A program made the translations under genes and the position numbers. Under the pieces are notes generated by a model. That model had not been told where the DNA came from, searched no databases, and was given only the letters and a program-made list of their open reading frames with translations. From positions 1 to 64,000 of the forward strand of contig JAGWIK010000012.1 of the NCBI GenBank assembly GCA_028866275.1: a stretch of DNA of 64,000 bases, read 5' to 3'. This document shows, one piece after another, positions 25,151 to 34,735 of the stretch. The stretch's first letter is position 1. Each line of letters begins with the position of its first letter. The DNA is from Alphaproteobacteria bacterium (GTDB lineage: Bacteria > Pseudomonadota > Alphaproteobacteria > UBA9219).

Positions 25151-26524
25151 ATGACACAAAAATCTTCTTCAAAATCTTCTTCGCCGGATTCGTCCATGCC
25201 GCCCGTCGCCTGCATTATCCTTGCCGCGGGGCAGGGCACGCGCATGAAATCCGACCTGCCAAAAGTATTGCATCCTGTCGCGGGCACACCGATGATCGCG
25301 CATGTCCTGAACGCCTGCGCCGACCTGCTGCCCGAACAGATCGTGGTCGTCACCGCGCCCGATGCCACGGAAATCGAAAAGGCCGTCGCGCCGCAACGCT
25401 GCGCGGTGCAGGCCAAGCCTCTGGGCACGGGCGACGCGGTCAAGGCCGCGCGCATGGCTTTGGCGGGGTTCACGGGCGATATCATCATTCTGTTCGCCGA
25501 CGGGCCGTTGATCACGGCGGATTCCTTGCGCGCGCTGCGGCGCAAACGCGCCGAAACCAGCGCGGCGATTGTCGTCGCCGGCTTCTCGCCCGAAGACCCC
25601 GCCGCTAACGGACGTCTGGTACTGGATGATCAGGGCCGGCTGGCGGCGATTGTCGAATTGCTGGACGCCACGCCCGAACAACGCGCCATTCGTTTGTGCA
25701 ACGGCGGCGCGATGCTGTTCGATGCGGCGGCTTTATGGCCCCTGCTGGACAAACTGCGCGACGACAACGCGAAAAAAGAATTTTACCTGACCGATTGCAT
25801 CGCGCTGGCGCGTGCCGCCGGCGACGACTGCGCCGTGGCCGAATTGCCCGCCGACGAAGTCTATTGCGTCAATAACCGTGTCGAGCTGGCACAGGCGGAA
25901 AAATTGATGCAACGCCGTTTGCGTGAACGCGCGATGCTGGGCGGCGCGACCATGACCGACCCCGACAGCGTGTTCTTGTCGATGGACACCAAAATCGGCC
26001 GCGATGTGACGATAGGGCCGAATGTGGTGTTCGGCCCCGGCGTCGATATCGGCGACAGGGCCGATATCCGCGCTTTCTGCCATATCGAACAGGCGCGCAT
26101 CGACGCAGGCGCGGTTATAGGGCCGTTCGCGCGCATCCGCCCCGGTTCGACCGTCGGCGCGGGCGCGCATATCGGCAATTTTGTCGAACTTAAAAAAGCC
26201 GATGTGGGGCGCGGCGCGAAAATAAACCACCTGTCCTATATCGGCGATGCCACGGTGGGGGACAAAGCCAATATCGGCGCCGGCACGATTACCTGCAATT
26301 ACGACGGGTTCCGCAAATCGCATACCGATATCGGCGCGGGCGCGTTTGTGGGGTCAAATTCGGCGCTCGTTGCGCCGGTTAAAATCGGCGACGGCGCTTT
26401 TATCGGCGCGGGCAGCGTTATCACCAACGACGTGCCCGCCGATACGCTGGCCGTGGCGCGCGGGCGGCAATCGAATATCGACGGCTGGGCCGGACGCATG
26501 CGCGACGACAAGATCAAGAAATAA
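25151..26524 (+). CDS. glmU: Bifunctional GlmU (uridyltransferase / acetyltransferase)
   Basis: This 457-residue enzyme makes UDP-N-acetylglucosamine from glucosamine-1-phosphate, the precursor of peptidoglycan and lipopolysaccharide. The N-terminal pyrophosphorylase signature LAAGQGTRMKSDLPKVLHP starts at residue 24. The left-handed beta-helix of hexapeptide repeats occupies about 255-440, with KKADVGRGAKINHLSYIGDA and ITCNYDGFRKSHT as the acetyltransferase site. Length and domain order are standard. The first 16 residues are Ser/Lys rich, a short extension over E. coli. The expected neighbour glmS is not here. Confidence 0.96.
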   Translation: MTQKSSSKSSSPDSSMPPVACIILAAGQGTRMKSDLPKVLHPVAGTPMIAHVLNACADLLPEQIVVVTAPDATEIEKAVAPQRCAVQAKPLGTGDAVKAARMALAGFTGDIIILFADGPLITADSLRALRRKRAETSAAIVVAGFSPEDPAANGRLVLDDQGRLAAIVELLDATPEQRAIRLCNGGAMLFDAAALWPLLDKLRDDNAKKEFYLTDCIALARAAGDDCAVAELPADEVYCVNNRVELAQAEKLMQRRLRERAMLGGATMTDPDSVFLSMDTKIGRDVTIGPNVVFGPGVDIGDRADIRAFCHIEQARIDAGAVIGPFARIRPGSTVGAGAHIGNFVELKKADVGRGAKINHLSYIGDATVGDKANIGAGTITCNYDGFRKSHTDIGAGAFVGSNSALVAPVKIGDGAFIGAGSVITNDVPADTLAVARGRQSNIDGWAGRMRDDKIKK

Positions 26525-26526
26525 AA

Positions 26527-27180
26527 TCAGATCGCCGAAGCGTCTTTGTAGTCGACATGCCGGCCTTCGATATCGGAAAATGACGGGCGTTGCATCCCGA
26601 CGCCGGGGGTGAAAATATACCAGCTCAGGTCGCTGCGCTGCAGATTCTGCCAATGCACATCGATGGCAAAACGTTCGCGGAACGCCTCGGCGGGTTGCAT
26701 CGTGCGGAATTTTTGCAGATGGGCGACCGACTCCGCAAAATTGGCCAATAACCGGGGCGCATAGGAACGCCGTACGATATAGCCTGCCGTGGTGCGCGCC
26801 TCAAACACATTGGCCAGAAACGGCAACGATGTCGGGAATTTCAACAACAACGTCGCCGACAGCAGCAAAACATCCCACCGCAGATTGGCCGCCGCGACGG
26901 CGTCGATCTTTTCCTGCAATTGCGACGGCGTCACATTGAAATCGAAATCGTCTTCCAAAATCATGCAATAGTCGCGCGCGTCGTCGGCGATAAATTGTGT
27001 CAGCGCTTTAAGATGCGACTTGGCGCAGCCCAACGCGCCGTTCTCGGCATCGCGCACCGCCGCGAAACGGCGGATGTCCAGCGCGTCGAAACCCGTCGCT
27101 TGGTGGTTGGCGAGGCATTGTTCCCACCGGTCGGCGCGGGCGTCGAGGTTGATCTGGTAAATCGCGATTTTGTCGAGCAT
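26527..27180 (-). CDS. Glycosyltransferase family 25 protein
   Basis: A 217-residue protein starting IAIYQINLDARADRW, the typical opening of LPS-type GT25 enzymes. It continues with GALGCAKSHLKAL and the metal-binding MILEDDFDF. GT25 members add galactose or related sugars to lipopolysaccharide or glycans in the cytoplasm. Its 3' end abuts glmU (3 nt apart, convergent) and it is divergent from the GT11 gene, with which it may form a small surface-glycan locus. The donor and acceptor cannot be told from sequence. Confidence 0.85.
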   Translation of the reverse strand: MLDKIAIYQINLDARADRWEQCLANHQATGFDALDIRRFAAVRDAENGALGCAKSHLKALTQFIADDARDYCMILEDDFDFNVTPSQLQEKIDAVAAANLRWDVLLLSATLLLKFPTSLPFLANVFEARTTAGYIVRRSYAPRLLANFAESVAHLQKFRTMQPAEAFRERFAIDVHWQNLQRSDLSWYIFTPGVGMQRPSFSDIEGRHVDYKDASAI

Positions 27181-27233
27181 GCAGCTTGCCGTTGCGCAAA
27201 TTCTACGGGATGATGACGTAAGGAGATAACAAC

Positions 27234-28112
27234 ATGATCATTATGCGTTTGTCGGGCGGATTGGGCAACCAGATGTTCCAATACGCCCTGGGACGCCGGC
27301 TGGCGGTTAAAAACCGCACGTCCTTGTGGCTCGATCTTGGGTTTTATGACGTGGCGTGGGCCGATGCCACGCCGCGCCATTATGCGCTTGGGGCTTTTTG
27401 CGTCAAACAACGGCTGGTGACCATACAGGACGGCAAAATGGCGGTGAAATCGTTGCCGCCGCGCCTGCAAAAACACCTGTCCGCCAAACCCGGCTGGCCG
27501 GGCCCGATTGTCTCGATTAACGAGCAGGGAACCGGTTTTAATCCGCAAGTCATGGCGGCGACGGGGAATGTCTGTCTGAACGGCTATTGGCAGACGGAAA
27601 AATATTTCGCCGATGTCGCCGATATCGTTCGCGCCGATTTTGCGCTTGCCGCGCCGATGACGCCGCAACGCCAGGCTCTGGCGGCGCATATCCGCGCGGC
27701 CAATGCCGTTTCCCTGCATGTGCGGCGCACGGATTTCCTGACCAATCCGGCCGCCAACGCCGTGCACGGCACGTGTTCGCCCGAATGGTATGGCGAAGCC
27801 ATAGCCCGCATGAACCAATTGGTGGCGGCGCCGCGTTATGTCGTTTTTGCCGACGACCCCGCCTGGGCGCGCGCGGCTCTGCCCGTGCCGCAGGACACGA
27901 TGTTCGTCGATCCGCAACCGGATGGGCGGGATTGCGAAGACATGCATTTAATGGCCGCGTGCCGCCATCACATCACCGCCAACAGTTCGTTCAGCTGGTG
28001 GGGGGCATGGCTTAACCCGGCTCCGGGCAAACAGGTTATCGCGCCCGCGCGATGGGTATTAACCGAAGACGACCAGCGCGACCGGATTCCGGACGGTTGG
28101 ATCAGGTTATAA
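27234..28112 (+). CDS. Glycosyltransferase family 11 (alpha-1,2-fucosyltransferase-like)
   Basis: A 292-residue protein with all GT11 hallmarks: GGLGNQMFQYALGRRLA at residues 8-24, VSLHVRRTDF (the GDP-sugar binding HxRRxD motif), and ITANSSFSWWGAWL near the end. It would transfer fucose from GDP-fucose to a galactose-containing glycan, most likely O-antigen or capsule. AAGGAGATAA precedes the ATG. It is transcribed away from the GT25 gene and followed directly by a terminator. No GDP-fucose synthesis genes are in this window. Confidence 0.92.
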   Translation: MIIMRLSGGLGNQMFQYALGRRLAVKNRTSLWLDLGFYDVAWADATPRHYALGAFCVKQRLVTIQDGKMAVKSLPPRLQKHLSAKPGWPGPIVSINEQGTGFNPQVMAATGNVCLNGYWQTEKYFADVADIVRADFALAAPMTPQRQALAAHIRAANAVSLHVRRTDFLTNPAANAVHGTCSPEWYGEAIARMNQLVAAPRYVVFADDPAWARAALPVPQDTMFVDPQPDGRDCEDMHLMAACRHHITANSSFSWWGAWLNPAPGKQVIAPARWVLTEDDQRDRIPDGWIRL

Positions 28113-28121
28113 ACCGGGCGC

Positions 28122-28159
28122 AAAAAAAACCGGCATCGCCTTGCGGTAATGCCGGTTTT
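28122..28159. terminator. Bidirectional terminator between GT11 and sodB
   Basis: An AAACCGGCAT / ATGCCGGTTT stem surrounds a 12-nt loop, flanked by a run of eight A on the left and TTTT on the right. It sits between convergent genes and can terminate both. Confidence 0.8.
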
Positions 28160-28174
28160 ATGGCGACGGTTTTT

Positions 28175-28774
28175 TTAGCCCAGGCGTTCGTTGGCGCGAT
28201 CCCAGTCCAGAAGCTTGTCGATCACCGCATTGGCGAAATCGGCGCGGCGGTTCTGGTAATCCAGATAATAGGCGTGTTCCCACACATCGATGGTCAGAAG
28301 AGGCACAGCCGAACCCGACACCGGCGTTTCGGCATTGCCGGTCTTGCGGATGGCCAGTTTGCCCTGATCGGCGACCAGCCACGCCCAGCCGCTGCCGAAT
28401 TGAGTCACCGCGGCCTGCGCGAAGTCGGTTTTGAATTTGTCATAGCCGCCCAGATCGCGGTCGATCAGCTCGGCAATCTTGCCGGTCGGCTTGCCGCCGC
28501 CGTTCGCCTTCATGCTTTCCCAGAAGAACGTGTGGTTCCATATCTGCGCGGCATTGTTGAAAACGCCCGCCTTGTCGGCGACGCCCGCGGTTTTTTTGAT
28601 GACGTCGACCAGGGACATCGCGGCAAAATCGGTGCCGTCGGCCAGCTTGTTCAAATTGTCGACATAGGTTTTGTGATGCTTGCCGTAATGGAATCCCATC
28701 GTGTTCGACGAAATAACGGGCGCGAGCGCGTCGTCGGCGTAGGGCAGGGGCGGCAGGATGAATGGGGTGGACAT
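28175..28774 (-). CDS. sodB: Superoxide dismutase, iron type
   Basis: A 199-residue enzyme dismutating superoxide in the cytoplasm. Metal ligands are His29 (FHYGKHH), His81 (WNHTFFW), Asp163 and His167 (DVWEHAYYLDYQNRR). FGSGWAWLV and the sequence around the active site favour the iron form over manganese, although cambialistic enzymes exist. The start at 28774 follows a strong GGAGGTTCCC ribosome site; a longer frame of 13 more codons is not supported. It stands alone between a terminator and smc. Confidence 0.94.
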   Translation of the reverse strand: MSTPFILPPLPYADDALAPVISSNTMGFHYGKHHKTYVDNLNKLADGTDFAAMSLVDVIKKTAGVADKAGVFNNAAQIWNHTFFWESMKANGGGKPTGKIAELIDRDLGGYDKFKTDFAQAAVTQFGSGWAWLVADQGKLAIRKTGNAETPVSGSAVPLLTIDVWEHAYYLDYQNRRADFANAVIDKLLDWDRANERLG

Positions 28775-28856
28775 GGGAACCTCCATTGTCATGAATGGGA
28801 AAGAACGGATCAAGGACTAATCCGGTCGCACAATAGGACAAAGCGGCTTAAAGCTA

Positions 28857-28880
28857 AAGGGTAAAATACCCTTCTTTTTT
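28857..28880. terminator. Weak hairpin at the smc 3' end
   Basis: AAGGGTA and TACCCTT pair around AAA. The T-run (CTTTTTT) lies on the plus-strand side, so it is a better terminator for rightward than for leftward transcription; smc is leftward. It may be only a partial terminator for smc. Confidence 0.35.
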
Positions 28881-31800
28881 ACGCCGCCTGAACGTCCTGC
28901 AATGCCTGTTCCGCCGTTGTCGCGGCGGGGGCTTTGCCGCCGTCGCGGATCGACACCGCGCTTTCCAGATCGACGGAAACAAGCTGCGACACGCCTTTTT
29001 CCCCCATGGTGACGCCGAACAAACGGTCCATGCGGGCCATCGTCAGACGTTGATGGGTGATGACAAGAAAGCGCGTGCTGGTTTCCCGCGAAATCGCTTC
29101 GACCAGATCGCAGAAACGGCCGATATTGCTTTCGTCGAGCGCGGCTTCGGCTTCGTCGAGCACGCAGATCGGCGACGGGTTGGTCTGGAACACGGCGAAC
29201 AGCAAAGCCAGCGCGGTCAGCGTGCGTTCGCCGCCCGACAGCAATGTCAGCATCTGCATTTTCTTGCCCGGCGGCGCGGCAAAGATTTCGAGGCCCGCAT
29301 TCATGGGGTCTTCGTTGTCGATCAGCTCCAGATGCGCCTTGCCGCCCGTGAATAATTTTTGGAACAACGCCTGAAACCGTTCGTTGACCTGCGAAAACGC
29401 GTTTTGCAAACGGTCGCGCGCTTCCTTGTTCAATTGCGAAATGCCTTGACGCAATTTGGCAATCGCGGCCACCAGATCGTCTTTTTCCTTTTGCAGCGTA
29501 TCGATTTGCGTCTGCATCGTCTCCGCTTCGGTTTCGGCGCGCAGATTGACCGGCCCCATATTGTCGCGTTCGCGCATATAGCGCGCCAGCGTTTGTTCAA
29601 GATCGAACACCGCGGGCAAGGCGTCGCCGTCGGCCAGTTCGGCAATCGCGGGCAATTCTTCCGGCCCGCAATTCAATTTTTCCGTCATGCGTTCGCGCAA
29701 CACGTTGAAATGCTCGGTGGCGGCCTGTATCGCGCCTTCGGCGCGCACGCGGGACTCGCGCGCGTCCGTCAATGCCGCTTCGTCGCGCCGCACCTGCGTT
29801 TCGATGTCGGTGGCCTTGGCTTCGGCGGCGATCAACGTGTCGGCGGCTTCCTTGCGCGCGGCCTCGGCGGACGACAGTTCCGTCAACAACGCCCCGCGGG
29901 CGGAATCCAGATCGGCGGGCTTGGCGCGCAATGTTTCCAGCTGCGCCTCCAATTCGCCGATGCGTTGCGTCAACGCGTCGATCTGCTGCCGCGCATTCGC
30001 CAGACGCGATTGCCACGCCGCGATTTCCGTCGCCACGGCCTGCGCGCGCGCCGCGCCCATGTCGCGTTCGCGCGACAGGCGCGCGCATTCGCCCTTCTTT
30101 TCCGCCTGCGTGCCGCGCAATTCGGCCAAAGCCGCGCGTTTTTCGTTGATCGTCGCCCGTGCGGCATCAAGGTCGGGCAGAGTCTGCCGTTCTTCCTCGA
30201 TCGCGGCCATGCGCACGCGCACCTGTTCGTAATCCTCGCCCATCTGGCGTAATGCGGCATCAACGGTTTCCAGCTTGGCCGTGATGGCGGTGGTTTCTTT
30301 TTCCTGACGCGCATAGGTGTTGCGGGCGTCGTTCAGCGCGGCGAATGCCGCCTTCAACGCGTCGCGCGATTTGCGGTCTTCGTCCTGACGCTGGGCAAAG
30401 AAAGCATTGGCGTCGGCCAAGGCCGTTTCGGCCTGCTGCGTCGCCGCCGCCGCCGCCGCGATTTCGGTTTCCAATGCCGTGGCGCGGTTGCGTTGCTGCA
30501 AACGCTGGGCGGTTGCCGTTTTGGCTTGCGGGGTCAAGGTGAACCCGTCCCACCGCCACGCCCACCCGTCGCGGCTGACGATAATCTGTCCGGCGCGCAA
30601 ATCCCGCGCGGCGGCTTCGCCCGTGGCCGCATCTTCGGCCAGACCGATTTGCGACAGGCAACGCGCCAGCGCGGGCGGCGCCTGCACATGCGCGGCCAGC
30701 GGCGACACGCCGGACGGCAGCGCAGGCGCGTCGGCCAAGGCATCCAGCGTGCGCCAATATTGCGCGGCGGCAGTGTCGAGGCCCGCGGTCAATGTCTCGC
30801 CCAGCGCGACGGCCAGCGCATGCTCAAAACCCGGCGCGACGGTGACAAGATCGATAATCTTTTCGGCGGTGTCGTCGTCGATATGCAGCAAGCCGATCAA
30901 CGCGTCATATTCGGCGCGCAATTTGGTTTCTTCGGCTTGTCTGGCTTGCGCGATATCGCGCGCCGACGCCTGAATCTGTTCGGCTTCGCGATAAAATTGC
31001 TCGGCCTGCTGCGCCTGTTCCTGGCGCTTGGCCAGTTCGGTTTCGGTGGCGTCGACCATGGCGGAAGCCAGCGCCAGATCGGGGCGCGACGCCGCTTCGG
31101 CGGCCAAGGCCACGCGTTCACTATCCAGTTGTTCGCGGCGGGCGTGGAGCTGTTTATGGCGGGCATCCAGCGTGTCGGCTTCGCGTTGCAGCGCGTTTTT
31201 ACGCGCTTCGGCGCTGGCCGTTTCCTGCATCAATTGCGCCAGGGCGGCGTCCAGCGCATCGACTTCGAGGCTGACGCTTGCCAGAATCTCGCTGGCTTTG
31301 GGCAGGGCTTCGGCGATGGCGGCCTGCGCGATGTCCAGCTGGGCGGACTCTTCGGTCAATTTGACGATCGCCTGTTCGCCGTCGGCCATGCGCGCCTGTT
31401 CGCGGTCGTGATCGGTTTTGGCCTGATTCAACCTGTTTTCATGCGCACGGGTGTCGTCGGCGACGCGACGGGCCTCGGCGTCGATTTGCTCGCGCGCCAG
31501 GGTCAGCTTCTGCACCACGGCGGCGGCCGCGGCTTCGGCCTGTCGCAGGCCCGGCAAGGCGGCGGCGGTTTCGGCGCGCGCGGTGTTGCCCTGGGTAACG
31601 ATGGCCAGCAATTCGGTGACCCGCGCTTCGGCCTCGGCCATCGCGGCTTTGGCGTCTTCGGCGCCCTGTCCGGCTTCGATCCAGCGCAAATGCAGCAAGG
31701 CCGCTTCGGTTTTGCGGATATGGTCGGCCAGATTGCGATAACGCGACGCCTGCCGGACTTGGGTCTTGAGCCCGCGCAATTGCGCGTCATAGCTTTGCAA

Positions 31801-32391
31801 AACATCGTCAACGCGGGTCAGATTCTGTTCCGCGCCTTTTAATTTCAATTCGGCTTCGTGCCTGCGGGCATGCAGGCCTGCCGTGCCCGACGCTTCTTCC
31901 AGAATGGTGCGGCGATCCTGCGGCTTGGCGCGGATCAATGCGTCGATCTGCCCCTGTCCGACGATGTTGGTCGAATGCGCGCCTGTCGCCTGATCGGCAA
32001 ACAACAACTGCACGTCGCGGCGGCGCACCGGCTTGCCGTTGACCTTGTAATCCGACCCGTTGCCGCGCTCGATCTGGCGCGTGACCTGCAGCGTATCCTC
32101 ATTGTTGAATTCAGCCGTGGCCGTGCGCTCGCTGTTGTCCATTTCCAGCGTAACCTCGGCGACGTTGCGCGACGGGCGGGTCGCAGTGCCGCCGAAAATG
32201 ACATCGTCCATTTCCGATCCGCGCATGCTTTTGGCGGAATTTTCGCCCATGACCCAGCGCAACGCTTCGACCAGATTCGATTTGCCGCAGCCATTAGGCC
32301 CGACAATGCCGGTCATGCCGGATGCGATATGCAGGTCGGTCGGTTCGACAAAAGATTTGAATCCGTGAAGACGCAAGCGTTTGAAATGCAC
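28879..32391 (-). CDS. smc: Chromosome segregation protein SMC
   Basis: This 1170-residue ATPase compacts and segregates the chromosome as a dimer with ScpA/ScpB. Walker A GPNGCGKSN is at residues 31-39. Two long Ala/Glu/Gln-rich coiled coils flank a hinge at about 490-650, and the C-terminal head has the signature LSGGERTLTALALL, Walker B CVLDEAEAALDESN and a late His switch region ITHQRLTMARMD. Size and layout are standard for alphaproteobacteria. It ends the dciA-dsbA-smc minus-strand operon, 22 nt after the thioredoxin-fold gene. Confidence 0.97.
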   Translation of the reverse strand: MHFKRLRLHGFKSFVEPTDLHIASGMTGIVGPNGCGKSNLVEALRWVMGENSAKSMRGSEMDDVIFGGTATRPSRNVAEVTLEMDNSERTATAEFNNEDTLQVTRQIERGNGSDYKVNGKPVRRRDVQLLFADQATGAHSTNIVGQGQIDALIRAKPQDRRTILEEASGTAGLHARRHEAELKLKGAEQNLTRVDDVLQSYDAQLRGLKTQVRQASRYRNLADHIRKTEAALLHLRWIEAGQGAEDAKAAMAEAEARVTELLAIVTQGNTARAETAAALPGLRQAEAAAAAVVQKLTLAREQIDAEARRVADDTRAHENRLNQAKTDHDREQARMADGEQAIVKLTEESAQLDIAQAAIAEALPKASEILASVSLEVDALDAALAQLMQETASAEARKNALQREADTLDARHKQLHARREQLDSERVALAAEAASRPDLALASAMVDATETELAKRQEQAQQAEQFYREAEQIQASARDIAQARQAEETKLRAEYDALIGLLHIDDDTAEKIIDLVTVAPGFEHALAVALGETLTAGLDTAAAQYWRTLDALADAPALPSGVSPLAAHVQAPPALARCLSQIGLAEDAATGEAAARDLRAGQIIVSRDGWAWRWDGFTLTPQAKTATAQRLQQRNRATALETEIAAAAAATQQAETALADANAFFAQRQDEDRKSRDALKAAFAALNDARNTYARQEKETTAITAKLETVDAALRQMGEDYEQVRVRMAAIEEERQTLPDLDAARATINEKRAALAELRGTQAEKKGECARLSRERDMGAARAQAVATEIAAWQSRLANARQQIDALTQRIGELEAQLETLRAKPADLDSARGALLTELSSAEAARKEAADTLIAAEAKATDIETQVRRDEAALTDARESRVRAEGAIQAATEHFNVLRERMTEKLNCGPEELPAIAELADGDALPAVFDLEQTLARYMRERDNMGPVNLRAETEAETMQTQIDTLQKEKDDLVAAIAKLRQGISQLNKEARDRLQNAFSQVNERFQALFQKLFTGGKAHLELIDNEDPMNAGLEIFAAPPGKKMQMLTLLSGGERTLTALALLFAVFQTNPSPICVLDEAEAALDESNIGRFCDLVEAISRETSTRFLVITHQRLTMARMDRLFGVTMGEKGVSQLVSVDLESAVSIRDGGKAPAATTAEQALQDVQAA

Positions 32392-32413
32392 GAAATACCC
32401 CTGTTTTTATAAA

Positions 32414-33043
32414 TTATTTCTTGGCGGCCAGAATCTGGTCGAACGCGGCGGCAAAAGTCTGCGCATTTTGCGCGCCCTCGATAACCTTGGCGCCGTCATT
32501 GATGACAAAGGTCGGCGTGGCGTTGACCTTGTATTTGTCGGTCGCTTCGGTGCGTTCGGCAACGATGGCATCCTGCAATTTGCTGTCATTGGCGCAGGCC
32601 TTGGCCTGATCGGCAGGCAGACCGCCCAATTCGGCATATTGCGCCACGCTGGCGACGGGGTCGGCGCTGCCATAGGCCCATGTCATCTGGTTTTTGTATA
32701 ACACCTTGATAAAGGGGAAATATTCATCGACGGGCATGCACCGCGCCACGGCGGCGGCCTTCAGGCTGATGCCATCCAACGGAAAGTCATGCATCACGAA
32801 CTTAACCTTGCCGGTATCAATATAATCTTTTTCGATGGTGGGGAGCGTTTCGTTGGTAAAATCGGCGCAATGGGGGCAGGTCAGCGACACGAATTCATCG
32901 ACCTTGATCGGGGCATTGGGGTTGCCCAATACGCGCGCCGCCATGCGCGGGTCTGCCGGCGCGGCGGCGGGGGCTGCAGAAGCCGCGGAAACCGTGCCCA
33001 GCAACAATGCCGCCAGCAGGAAAGCTTTGCCAAAAAATCTCAT
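32414..33043 (-). CDS. DsbA-family thiol:disulfide oxidoreductase
   Basis: A 209-residue periplasmic protein with a signal peptide (hydrophobic residues 7-20, cleavage likely after ASA at 21-23). A thioredoxin fold carries the redox motif Cys56-Pro-His-Cys59 in SLTCPHCADF and the cis-Pro loop NATPTFV. The insertion is helical, as in DsbA and Com1-like proteins. It introduces or isomerises disulfides in exported proteins. Its place between dciA and smc is the conserved alphaproteobacterial arrangement. Confidence 0.9.
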   Translation of the reverse strand: MRFFGKAFLLAALLLGTVSAASAAPAAAPADPRMAARVLGNPNAPIKVDEFVSLTCPHCADFTNETLPTIEKDYIDTGKVKFVMHDFPLDGISLKAAAVARCMPVDEYFPFIKVLYKNQMTWAYGSADPVASVAQYAELGGLPADQAKACANDSKLQDAIVAERTEATDKYKVNATPTFVINDGAKVIEGAQNAQTFAAAFDQILAAKK

Positions 33044-33133
33044 AAGCCTCGCCCTTCATTCGAATCATGAACCGGTAAATTATACGGGAAAGGCGATGGT
33101 TAACACAAGGTTAACAAACAGGGTCTGGCGCAT

Positions 33134-33610
33134 TTAACGCGAAGCCATTGCCTTGCCAAAACTCTCAAGAACATCCTTCAATTCATTGTTTTCAATTGAC
33201 GATACTTGTTCTTGTATAGCTTTAAGCGCGGCAGGGGCGATGGGTTTGGGTTGCTTCGCGGCGACAGGCACGCCCGCCGCCGCCGGGGCCAGCGCGATGC
33301 GGGCGAAGGCTTCATAGCCCAGATAAGCATTAATGCGGCGGCGGATGATGTCGGCCTTAAAGCTGAATTCCATCGCCAGCCCTTTGGGCAGCCGTACGGT
33401 CAGGACGCCGTCCTTGCGTTGGGCTTCACCGGGTTGATAGGGAAAGGCGATTTTGACCGGCGTCGTGACGCGGGCATAATCGGCGCCGACGATTTCCGTC
33501 CAATGGCTTAACAATCCCGCATATAATCCCCAATCCTTGCCGGCGGACTGGCGCGCGACCTTGTCGACGGCGTCGGCCAATGTGCGCGGTTTGGGGAAAT
33601 AAGCGGTCAT
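33134..33610 (-). CDS. dciA: DciA-like DUF721 protein
   Basis: A 158-residue protein of the DUF721/DciA family, whose members load the replicative helicase DnaB where DnaC is absent. The N-terminal half has the family pattern of a helix ending in HWTEIVG followed by strands carrying the DGVLTVRLP motif; the C-terminal tail is Ala/Lys rich and then helical. The start at 33610 is only 10 bp from the mutY start on the other strand, so the two genes must use overlapping promoters. The longer frame upstream would run into mutY. Confidence 0.82.
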   Translation of the reverse strand: MTAYFPKPRTLADAVDKVARQSAGKDWGLYAGLLSHWTEIVGADYARVTTPVKIAFPYQPGEAQRKDGVLTVRLPKGLAMEFSFKADIIRRRINAYLGYEAFARIALAPAAAGVPVAAKQPKPIAPAALKAIQEQVSSIENNELKDVLESFGKAMASR

Positions 33611-33620
33611 AGGGGGAATT

Positions 33621-34706
33621 GTGGCGGTAAAAGGCGGCAAAGTCAAAAAACATCCGAAACCCGATCCGGCATCCTTGCTGCGCTGGTATGACCGCCATCG
33701 CCGGGTTATGCCTTGGCGCGCCGCGCCGGGTGAAAAACCCGATCCGTATCGCGTCTGGCTGTCGGAAATCATGTTGCAACAAACCACGGTGGCAACGGTC
33801 GGGCCGTATTTCCGCCAATTCGTCGAACGCTGGCCGACTCTCGATGATCTCGCCGCGGCATCGCTTGACGATATTCTGCGCCTGTGGGCGGGACTTGGTT
33901 ATTACCGGCGGGCGCGATTGCTGCATCAATGCGCCGCGGTCGTTCATGCCGATTACGGCGGCGTTTTCCCGCGCGACGAGGACGCTTTGCGCGCCTTGCC
34001 CGGCTTCGGGCCTTACACTGCCGCCGCCGTGGCCGCCATTGCTTTCGATAAACCGGCCAATGTCGTCGATGGCAATGTCGAACGCGTGATGGCGCGCATT
34101 TTTGCGATTAAGACTCCATTGCCTGCGGCCAAGGCGGAACTGCGCGCGGCAGCGGCGACATTGGTGCCGCAAAAACGCTGTGGCGATTACGCGCAGGCCC
34201 TGATGGATCTGGGCGCGACCGTTTGCACGCCGCGCGCGCCTAAATGCGGCATTTGCCCGTGGCGCGACGCCTGTCAGGCGCACGCGCAAGGCATTGCGGA
34301 AACTTTGCCGCGCCGCACGAAAAAAGCCGCACGGCCTACACGCCGTGCCGTAGCGTTTGTTCTGTGTAATGAGCAGGGGGATATTCTTCTGCGCCGCCGC
34401 CCGTCGCACGGCCTGCTGGCCGATATGATGGAAATTCCCAGCAGCCCGTGGGGCGAAACCCCGCTGCCCGCCTTGGATGATGTCGCTGTTTATGCGCCTG
34501 CCAAGGCGAAATGGCGGGCTATTCCCGGCCTTGTGACGCATGTTTTTACCCATTTTACGTTGGAAATCGCGGTGGCTTCCGCCGTCATCGGTGCTTCGGC
34601 CGCGCGTAAAACCGCCGGACAATGGGTGCGGCCCGACAAAATACAGGACGAAGCCCTGCCCAGCGTGATGAAGAAGATTGTCCGCCACGCTTTGGCGAAG
34701 CTATAA
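33621..34706 (+). CDS. mutY: A/G-specific adenine glycosylase MutY
   Basis: This 361-residue base-excision enzyme removes adenine opposite 8-oxoguanine. Catalytic Glu49 lies in SEIMLQQT; the helix-hairpin-helix ALPGFGPYT is near 125-133, with catalytic Asp150 in NVVDGNV. The 4Fe-4S cluster uses Cys202, Cys209, Cys212 and Cys218 (C-x6-C-x2-C-x5-C). The C-terminal NUDIX-like 8-oxoG recognition domain follows (from about residue 245). The start is a GTG at 33621 with GGGGGAA upstream. It shares a 10-bp intergenic region with dciA. Confidence 0.95.
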   Translation: MAVKGGKVKKHPKPDPASLLRWYDRHRRVMPWRAAPGEKPDPYRVWLSEIMLQQTTVATVGPYFRQFVERWPTLDDLAAASLDDILRLWAGLGYYRRARLLHQCAAVVHADYGGVFPRDEDALRALPGFGPYTAAAVAAIAFDKPANVVDGNVERVMARIFAIKTPLPAAKAELRAAAATLVPQKRCGDYAQALMDLGATVCTPRAPKCGICPWRDACQAHAQGIAETLPRRTKKAARPTRRAVAFVLCNEQGDILLRRRPSHGLLADMMEIPSSPWGETPLPALDDVAVYAPAKAKWRAIPGLVTHVFTHFTLEIAVASAVIGASAARKTAGQWVRPDKIQDEALPSVMKKIVRHALAKL

Positions 34707-34735
34707 TGGCTTGTCCTGTTCCGGAGTTTCGCCCC

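Noticed and set aside
24417-25172. Longer gph start adding about 23 residues
   Set aside because: The extra segment would overlap the glmU start and is not part of the HAD fold.
30493-31842. 449-codon plus-strand frame
   Set aside because: It is opposite the SMC coiled coil; Gly/Phe/Arg-rich mirror of Ala/Glu codons.
33426-34688. 420-codon minus-strand frame
   Set aside because: It is antisense to mutY, which has all catalytic residues.
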